Source: Candidatus Curtissbacteria bacterium RIFCSPLOWO2_01_FULL_41_18 (GTDB taxonomy: Bacteria > Patescibacteriota > Microgenomatia > Curtissbacterales > GWA2-41-24). From it: 10,320 nucleotides of DNA. A model generated the notes under the pieces. The model was not told where the DNA came from and searched no databases. It saw nothing but the letters and a program-made list of their open reading frames with translations. Shown in pieces: positions 6,634-10,320 of the stretch; position 1 is the stretch's first letter; every line of letters begins with the position of its first letter. The stretch is taken from positions 4,609 through 14,928 of the forward strand of contig MFBQ01000044.1 of the NCBI GenBank assembly GCA_001776475.1, given 5' to 3'. Made by a program: the position numbers and the translations under genes.

Positions 6634-6956
6634 CAAGCAATTCTTTTTTCTGCCAATTTACCGGCGATCGGCCATTTAAATACCTGGCCTTGATAAGCTT
6701 TTATCATTGAAATAATCCAGATAATTACAAAAACTATGAATATAACGGTATTAATTATTGTTGTTAAAATTCCAGGTAAGATAAGACCCAAAACAATATT
6801 TATAATAAATAACCCTCCAAAAACTATTATCGACTGCGTAGCGTGAAATCGTATGTATTTATCATCCTTTTCCACAAGCAGTATTACAACTCCCGTAACA
6901 AAACCCAAAAGATAAGAAAGCGCTGCTACTAAATTCCGATTAGGATCTCCCAGCAC
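6633..6956 (-). CDS. Small membrane protein of the DUF4870 type
   Basis: The 107-residue protein has the DUF4870-like layout. RNLVAALSYLLGFVTGVVILLVEKDDKYIRFHATQSI (7-43) is a first membrane segment followed by the conserved K-(Y/F)-(V/I)-RFHA-x-QS motif. Two more strongly hydrophobic segments follow (about 44-62 and 65-86), then a basic C-terminus. Function is unknown; it acts in the membrane. The only in-frame start is GTG at 6954-6956, because a TGA lies two codons upstream. An excellent SD (GGGAGGTGAT) is present, but it is 11 bases from this GTG and only four from an out-of-frame ATG at 6961-6963, which opens a seven-codon ORF. A one-base sequence error near the start, or a real tiny leader ORF, could explain this. 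Confidence 0.85.
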   Translation of the reverse strand: MLGDPNRNLVAALSYLLGFVTGVVILLVEKDDKYIRFHATQSIIVFGGLFIINIVLGLILPGILTTIINTVIFIVFVIIWIISMIKAYQGQVFKWPIAGKLAEKRIA

Positions 6957-6963
6957 TACTCAT

Positions 6964-6973
6964 ATCACCTCCC
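6964..6973 (-). promoter_or_regulatory. Strong Shine-Dalgarno with misplaced start
   Basis: GGGAGGTGAT is the best SD in the window. It sits four bases before ATG 6963 (seven-codon ORF MSSAGRS, stop at 6940-6942) and 11 bases before the GTG of the DUF4870-type gene. Its first two bases belong to the stem of the palindrome at 6972-6999. Confidence 0.75.
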
Positions 6974-6999
6974 TTCGCCCTCCGAAGCTTTAGCGAAGG
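6972..6999. repeat. GC-rich palindrome CCTTCGC...GCGAAGG next to the SD of the DUF4870-type gene
   Basis: Seven-base perfect arms flank a 14-base centre containing CCGAAGCTTTA, which can also pair partly with the arms. In the transcript the 3' arm (GCGAAGG) runs directly into GAGGTGAT. It resembles the GC-rich short palindromes scattered through many uncultivated bacterial genomes. The rest of the gap to endoQ (7000-7078) holds nothing I can name. Confidence 0.6.
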
Positions 7000-7078
7000 A
7001 TTGGTTTATCATCGTTACTCTACTTGTTAACACACCATTTACCCACTTCTTCTGCTACGGAAGACAAGCCTCTTTTTC

Positions 7079-8599
7079 TTACACAAACAAATTAAGCTGT
7101 GCATCGTTGGTATTTTCTTTCTGTTTTTGCACATCTTCATCCCAAATTTTAACCACTCCGAACTTGCCGTCATAGCCCGGCTCAATTTTAATATCACCGC
7201 TTCTAACTTTTTCTATTCCGTCCACGACTTTAGGCTGAGCAAATTTGGCAATCTCACCTATGTCTACCTTTAAAAGCACTCCAAATTCACTGCCTAAATT
7301 ATCAACTAGAAGCCTATATTGATCAAAAACCTTTTTAGTTTTCGCAGCGCTTTCAAAAGCCTCCGCAATAATTTCAGAAAGAGGCACAAGCGAAACGAAA
7401 GGTGGCCTACGATCTCCCGCAGGATAAACCCAACGCACCCCATTCATATCTCGGATTTCATATTTCGGATTTCGAGTTTTCAATTCTTCCACCCTGTGTA
7501 TAACCCCGACTGTTAACTGCTTACCGCAAACCGGACAAATATCACCGTTTTGTAAAGTTTCCTCAGGAGACTGCGAAACCCCACAATCCCTGTGGCCGGT
7601 AAAGTGATATTTTCCTTCTTCCGGATAAAACTCGATGGTAAAGGCGATCTTTGATGGATAGTTGGATGGTTGGATAGTTGGATGGTTGGATAGTTTAGTG
7701 CGAGGGGTGGCACCAGTGGAAGGGTTCCCGACAGCGCGCAGTTCGACATTGTCTTTCTGATTACGATTCGATTTCGGTCTCGAGCGAGCACTGGCAGGAG
7801 GGAAACTGGTGACAGGACCCCGAGCATTCCAAATTGCCCAATAAATGCTATCGTAGCTAATTTCTTCTGCTTCAAACACCGTCGCTTCCCTGCCCATCTT
7901 TTCCAAACTGTGCGCATCAGAAAAAGAAAGAATGGCACGACCGTCTAAATCAGCAATCTGCCAATTCATCGCAGGATCGCTTGAGAGCCCGGTTTCAATC
8001 CCGTAAATATACGGTGCCATATCGCCAAAACATTCCTCTACCGAATCAAAACCAGAAAAACTACCAAAAACCGAAAACCATGGCGTCCAGGCATGTGCTG
8101 GAATTATTAAAGCTTTACTGTCAACATTCAAAGCAATCTTGGCAAGATCCTTTGCAGAAATTCCCATAATTGGCCTACCGTCTGAGCGCAAATTTGCACC
8201 GCGCTTTATTAAAGAACTATTAAATTTAGAAACAGATTCTAGTGATTGGAAGAAAAACAAATTATGAATTCTGCGTGTTTTTCCACCCTGCGAATAAATC
8301 GAAGAGATTTCGCACGAGAGAAGAAAATGAACTGGTTCACGGTTCTCGGTTAACAGTTGATGGTTCCTTCCTGTTAACTGTGAACTGTTAACTGTCGACT
8401 TCAATTTATATAGCCCTTTCCCCGCCTCACAAAGCTCATTTTTCAATTGATCAAACCAAAAAGGATGGGTAAAATCGCCGCATGCCAAAACATCAATCCC
8501 CTTCATCTTGGCCCACTCCGCCATTTTGGGTAACACCATGTCCTGCGAAACCGCACGCGAGTACTTACTGTGTAAATGAAGATCTGTAACAAATTTCAT
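7079..8599 (-). CDS. EndoQ-like PHP-domain DNA endonuclease with C-terminal clamp-binding motif and three repeat-derived insertions
   Basis: The closest family is TIGR00375/endonuclease Q, which nicks DNA 5' of deaminated bases and abasic sites. I start at ATG 8599, since MKFVTDLHLHSKYSRA is the family N-terminus; codons further upstream lie in a palindromic repeat. The PHP metal residues are visible: D6, H8 and H10 (DLHLH), E97 and H112 (CEISS...RRIHN), H169 (PAHAW), D228 and H230 (FSDAH). A zinc-binding region follows: HRDCGV (C339) and CPVCGK (C355, C358), then VIHRVEEL. The protein ends with QLNLFV, matching the bacterial beta-clamp motif QLxLF. Insertions at about 68-89, 261-316 and 374-385 total about 90 residues; without them the length (about 415) fits the family. 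The older label 'UvrD-like helicase' for such proteins is not supported, as no Walker motifs are present. Confidence 0.82.
   Translation of the reverse strand: MKFVTDLHLHSKYSRAVSQDMVLPKMAEWAKMKGIDVLACGDFTHPFWFDQLKNELCEAGKGLYKLKSTVNSSQLTGRNHQLLTENREPVHFLLSCEISSIYSQGGKTRRIHNLFFFQSLESVSKFNSSLIKRGANLRSDGRPIMGISAKDLAKIALNVDSKALIIPAHAWTPWFSVFGSFSGFDSVEECFGDMAPYIYGIETGLSSDPAMNWQIADLDGRAILSFSDAHSLEKMGREATVFEAEEISYDSIYWAIWNARGPVTSFPPASARSRPKSNRNQKDNVELRAVGNPSTGATPRTKLSNHPTIQPSNYPSKIAFTIEFYPEEGKYHFTGHRDCGVSQSPEETLQNGDICPVCGKQLTVGVIHRVEELKTRNPKYEIRDMNGVRWVYPAGDRRPPFVSLVPLSEIIAEAFESAAKTKKVFDQYRLLVDNLGSEFGVLLKVDIGEIAKFAQPKVVDGIEKVRSGDIKIEPGYDGKFGVVKIWDEDVQKQKENTNDAQLNLFV
7445..7488. repeat. GATTTCGG-type mini-repeat translated inside endoQ
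   Basis: The plus strand reads ATATCTCGGATTTCATATTT, then CGGATTTCGAGTTTTCAATT. On the minus strand it encodes LKTRNPKYEIRDM between the conserved VEEL and the PPFVSLVPL segment. Related GGATTTCGGATTT words lie in the 4881-4977 block. Confidence 0.75.
7652..7819. repeat. 168-base in-frame insertion in endoQ, with a five-unit GGATAGTT/GGATGGTT tandem array at one end
   Basis: Positions 7656-7695 are five eight-base units that alternate GGATAGTT and GGATGGTT, encoding LSNHPTIQPSNYPS on the minus strand. The rest (7697-7819) is GC-richer, with small hairpins such as GGAAGGGTTCC, and encodes low-complexity sequence (SFPPASARSRPKSNRNQKDN, then AVGNPSTGATPRT). The insertion falls between the PHP domain and the zinc-binding region and adds 56 codons. 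Confidence 0.75.
8333..8398. repeat. GTTAAC-rich mini-repeat translated inside the PHP domain of endoQ
   Basis: The segment has three GTTAAC sites plus CTGTGAACTG and CACGGTTCTCGG words, giving overlapping inverted repeats. It encodes 22 codons (STVNSSQLTGR, then NHQLLTENREP on the minus strand), inserted between LYKLK and VHFLLSCEISS, just before the metal-binding glutamate. Codon phase is kept exactly. Confidence 0.8.
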
Positions 8600-8617
8600 T
8601 CTGGCCACTTGCCCTGG

Positions 8618-8693
8618 TGTCATTCTGGAAGGAGTGAAACGACTGATAGAATCTCTCAAACACTAGATCCTATCGCTTCGCTCCAAGATGACA
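8618..8693. repeat. 76-base imperfect palindromic element with TGTCAT/ATGACA ends
   Basis: The left arm TGTCATTCTGGA...ATAGAATCT and the right arm AGATCCTAT...TCCAAGATGACA are imperfect inverted copies around a short centre (CTCAAACACT). Termini are exact inverted repeats of TGTCAT. The element lies between the small gene and endoQ, its end 18 bases before the endoQ ATG. Open reading continues into it from endoQ (through 8659), but that part is repeat and not conserved protein. The transcript would carry a long hairpin in the endoQ leader. It is shaped like a MITE or REP-type element; no transposase is nearby. Confidence 0.75.
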
Positions 8694-8710
8694 TTTTTAA
8701 AGCCGCCTCA

Positions 8711-8739
8711 ATTTTGCTCTATGAAAAAGAAGATGTCAA
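8711..8739 (-). promoter_or_regulatory. Candidate sigma70 promoter for endoQ
   Basis: On the minus strand a perfect TTGACA (8734-8739) is followed after 17 bases by CAAAAT (8711-8716, four of six). A start near 8704 would put the 76-base palindromic element in the 5' leader. The gap 8600-8757 contains nothing else recognisable. Confidence 0.45.
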
Positions 8740-8757
8740 ATCTGATAGTACTGTTAA

Positions 8758-9027
8758 CTATTTACCTTTAACAGCAATTACGGAGGACGGTTGATAATAG
8801 GCATCAAGTTGTGAATCTTCAATCGGACCTGTTTGTGGACCTAAATGTCGCCAAGTTACGGTCAAATCATTAAGAAGCCTGTTAAGAATTTGACTCTCTT
8901 CAGGTAAAATTTCTCTTTGGATTATTCTAATTGCCTCGTGTCGGACAGCTGGAGTATTATTCCCGTTCTCCATTCTTGACAAAACTCTACCTGCATGAAG
9001 AAACTCTCCTCTTTCTACCGCAGACAT
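8758..9027 (-). CDS. Small hypothetical protein, 89 residues
   Basis: I do not recognise this protein. It is soluble-looking and largely helical in composition (AVERGEFLHAGRVLSRMENG, then RHEAIRIIQREILPEESQILNRLLNDL), with a more polar C-terminus (PQTGPIEDSQLDAYYQPSS). There are no cysteines, no signal peptide and no membrane segment. I start at ATG 9025-9027, not at the TTG at 9075, for two reasons. An SD (AGAGGT, GAGG seven bases before the ATG) is in place, and a consensus promoter overlaps the upstream codons. It therefore has its own short-leader transcript of about 12 bases before the ATG. It lies between the membrane-protein gene and endoQ; no functional link is evident. Confidence 0.75.
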   Translation of the reverse strand: MSAVERGEFLHAGRVLSRMENGNNTPAVRHEAIRIIQREILPEESQILNRLLNDLTVTWRHLGPQTGPIEDSQLDAYYQPSSVIAVKGK

Positions 9028-9045
9028 AAACAGACCTCTATAAAA

Positions 9046-9075
9046 ATTATAGGTCGCAAATAGCACCCGTGTCAA
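9046..9075 (-). promoter_or_regulatory. Perfect-consensus sigma70 promoter TTGACA-18-TATAAT
   Basis: The -35 TTGACA is at 9070-9075 and the -10 TATAAT at 9046-9051, with an 18-base spacer. The expected start is near 9038-9039, about 12 bases before the ATG at 9027, with the SD AGAGGT between. It begins only four bases after the preceding gene's stop. Confidence 0.85.
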
Positions 9076-9078
9076 GTA

Positions 9079-9613
9079 TTACTCGCTGGCCAAATTAATT
9101 ACTGAAGCGTTAGGCTCCAATTGTTCATCGTGACCTAAAGGCTTACTTCGCTTTCCCAAAAATTCTCCAATCGCGGTAAAAACCCCTCCTGTACCTGCGC
9201 CAATGGCTCCACCTATTGCTGCACCATGCGCACCATTGACAACCCAACCAGTGTAAGCACCGCTTAATCCAGAACCAACGGCCATTTCAGCCGTAGCTTG
9301 AAGACTTTTAAGCAAACTTTTTACGCTCTTTCCCTCGGCGGCAAGCTCCTCGGCTCTTCGTGTTGACCGACCATAAAAAGCTAAACCTAGAGTGGCTCCA
9401 ACCATACCAAGGCTTATATTTTTGCCAATTGAAAAACTGTTGGGTAAAACACTATTGATTTCTGACCCGATAAAAAACGGCTTTTGTAAGATATACCATT
9501 TCGGCGTATACTCCGGCAGTAAGTCCCAATCCAAAACTAACGCCTACAGCTTCTTTTGCCGATAAATCGGTCGCTGGAGAATCTGTTATTGGATCTGTTA
9601 ATCTCTCATTCAT
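9079..9613 (-). CDS. Glycine-rich membrane protein with reading frame interrupted at a T6 run
   Basis: Two overlapping frames look like one gene. The first, ATG 9613 to TAG 9452 (53 codons), begins MNERLTDPITDSPATDLSAK and enters a hydrophobic glycine-rich segment, AVGVSFGLGLTAGVYAEMVYLTKAVF. The second frame carries the rest to TAA 9079. Removing one T from the minus-strand T6 run (9472-9477) joins them into 177 residues. The joined product has membrane segments at about 22-47 and 66-81 and a glycine-zipper-like stretch, GAHGAAIGGAIGAGTGGVFT (about 127-146), then a polar tail. The TTG at 9534 that opens the second frame alone would give an implausible N-terminus (MDWDLLPEYTPKWYI). Function unknown; glycine-zipper hairpins occur in membrane and pore-forming small proteins. 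Possible causes are sequencing error, a true mutation, or slippage. Confidence 0.65.
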
Positions 9614-9622
9614 AGACAAAGA

Positions 9623-9651
9623 ATCCTATCACATCTCATAGTAATTGTCAA
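9623..9651 (-). promoter_or_regulatory. Sigma70 promoter TTGACA-17-TAGGAT giving a near-leaderless transcript
   Basis: The perfect -35 TTGACA is at 9646-9651 and TAGGAT (four of six) at 9623-9628, 17 bases apart. Only nine bases (TCTTTGTCT) separate the -10 from ATG 9613, so the message would start at or within a few bases of the start codon. No SD is present. Confidence 0.75.
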
Positions 9652-9672
9652 CGCTTCCGCTTTATAAGATAT

Positions 9673-10320
9673 TCACCTCTTTTTCTTCGCATACTGTCCT
9701 TTATACATTTCCTCGATCTCTCCTACAGTCGTACAATCCTCTGCCCTTTTGTCCGCACCGCGGAACTTTACTAATCTAGGAAATCTTAGCGCAAACCCTG
9801 AGCTTGTCGAAGGGTCCCACCCCGCTGTATGAATCGGCGAGCGGGTAATTTCGTCCGCATAAATCTCCAGAACTTCTTTTGGCTCCACCCAAAAAGTTGG
9901 CTCAATCTTGGCATTAACCCGAGAAGGTTTGTGACTGACTCGAAGTCTCTTTGCCAGCGCGTTTACTTTGCGAAACTCCTCATCAGTCAGCCCTGTCCCG
10001 ACTCTGGAAATCGTCACAAATTCATCGCGTTTCTTGTCATAAATCCCAACCAAAAGCCCCCCAACTCCAAACTCTGTCCTTTTGCCCCGACCGGCATAAA
10101 CCCCCAAAAGCACGCAATCAACCGTGTCGTTAAGCTGCCCGGATTGCGCCCTCTTAAACTTTATCCAGTGAAACCCCCGACCTCCTGCTTTATACGGTGA
10201 ATCAAGCTTTTTAATCATGATTCCCTCAAGCCCTTCGGAAATCGACTCGTTGAAAAATTCCAGGATCTGCTTAGAATCGGTAAGTATCCTTTCCTCGGCA
10301 AGCCTAATCGTCTGGTTAGT
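9673..10320 (-). CDS. lig: ATP-dependent DNA ligase (archaeal-type), C-terminal part, cut by window edge
   Basis: The ligase seals DNA nicks using ATP. The frame is open to base 10320, so 215 C-terminal residues are present; the ATG at 10218 is internal. Counting from the window edge, motif IV is EGIMIK (32-37), followed by KLDSPYKAGGRG and motif V WIKFKR (52-57). The C-terminal OB-fold follows, with DTVDCVLLGVYAGRGKR, then GVGGLLVGIYD, and GFALRFPRLVKFR near the end. This is the archaeal-type ATP ligase pattern, rather than the NAD-dependent LigA of most bacteria. An insertion WDPSTSSG (168-175), encoded by a known-type GC-rich repeat, lies in the OB-fold between TRSPIHTAG and FALRFPR. Stop is TGA, 59 bases before the next gene. 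Confidence 0.94.
   Translation of the reverse strand, partial: TNQTIRLAEERILTDSKQILEFFNESISEGLEGIMIKKLDSPYKAGGRGFHWIKFKRAQSGQLNDTVDCVLLGVYAGRGKRTEFGVGGLLVGIYDKKRDEFVTISRVGTGLTDEEFRKVNALAKRLRVSHKPSRVNAKIEPTFWVEPKEVLEIYADEITRSPIHTAGWDPSTSSGFALRFPRLVKFRGADKRAEDCTTVGEIEEMYKGQYAKKKR
9796..9814. repeat. CCCTGAGCTTGTCGAAGGG repeat translated inside the DNA ligase gene
   Basis: This 19-base imperfect palindrome is a recurrent motif in many environmental bacterial genomes, from recall. On the minus strand it gives the peptide PSTSSG in the OB-fold. Related ligases usually run directly from HTAG-like to (G/A)LRFPR-like sequence, so it looks like an in-frame insertion. Confidence 0.8.

Noticed and set aside
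7656..7695. CRISPR-like array
   Set aside because: Units are eight bases with no spacers, lie inside a coding gene, and no cas genes are present.
7513..7938. 141-residue minus-strand ORF overlapping endoQ
   Set aside because: It is out of frame with endoQ, whose PHP and zinc residues account for this region. It stays open partly because of the low-complexity repeat.
8597..8659. Longer endoQ start at 8659
   Set aside because: The extra 20 residues are encoded by the palindromic repeat, and MKFVTDLHLHSKYSRA is the family N-terminus.
8576..8794. Plus-strand 72-residue ORF upstream of endoQ
   Set aside because: It consists mainly of the palindromic element and antisense of flanking genes, with no SD or family resemblance.
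9028..9075. TTG start at 9075 for the small hypothetical gene
   Set aside because: The added codons overlap a consensus promoter; the ATG at 9027 has a proper SD.

Overview
All fifteen genes in this 10.3 kb window read on the minus strand. They are tightly packed, GC content is moderate, and TGA is used as a stop, so the code is standard. I see no rRNA, tRNA, CRISPR array or transposase. The gene set is bacterial: a full-length MEP isoprenoid route, Pth, an archaeal-type ATP-dependent DNA ligase and an EndoQ-like PHP nuclease. The compact layout, divergent but functional-looking enzyme motifs, weak or missing Shine-Dalgarno (SD) sequences at most starts, and many short AT-rich repeats suggest an uncultivated bacterium of the Candidate Phyla Radiation (Patescibacteria, Microgenomates-like). 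That placement is inference.

Right to left, in the direction of transcription: (i) 9673-10320 is the C-terminal part of an ATP-dependent DNA ligase, cut by the window edge. (ii) 9079-9613 is a glycine-rich membrane protein with a near-leaderless consensus promoter and a reading frame broken at a run of six T. (iii) 8758-9027 is a small unknown protein with a perfect TTGACA-18-TATAAT promoter. (iv) 7079-8599 is an EndoQ-like endonuclease that ends in a beta-clamp-binding motif and carries three repeat-derived in-frame insertions. (v) 5977-6956 is a small membrane protein overlapping a phosphoribosyltransferase. (vi) 4969-5899 is peptidyl-tRNA hydrolase, then an MGMT-like protein. (vii) 4604-4876 is acylphosphatase. 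(viii) 1-4548 is a six-gene MEP cluster, dxr-ispD-ispF-ispE-ispG-ispH, with overlaps or short gaps. Together these six genes cover every step from DXP to IPP/DMAPP; only dxs is not in the window, and ispH runs off the left edge.

The most unusual signal is a set of short interspersed repeats of several unrelated types. Some lie between genes, where they sit beside starts, stops and candidate promoters. Others lie inside genes and are translated without breaking the frame. Two unrelated proteins (the MGMT-like protein and the phosphoribosyltransferase) share the peptide SKIKNQN because the same repeat is read in the same frame in both. EndoQ has three such insertions and the ligase has one. The situation recalls the Rickettsia palindromic elements, which also insert in frame, but these sequences are different.
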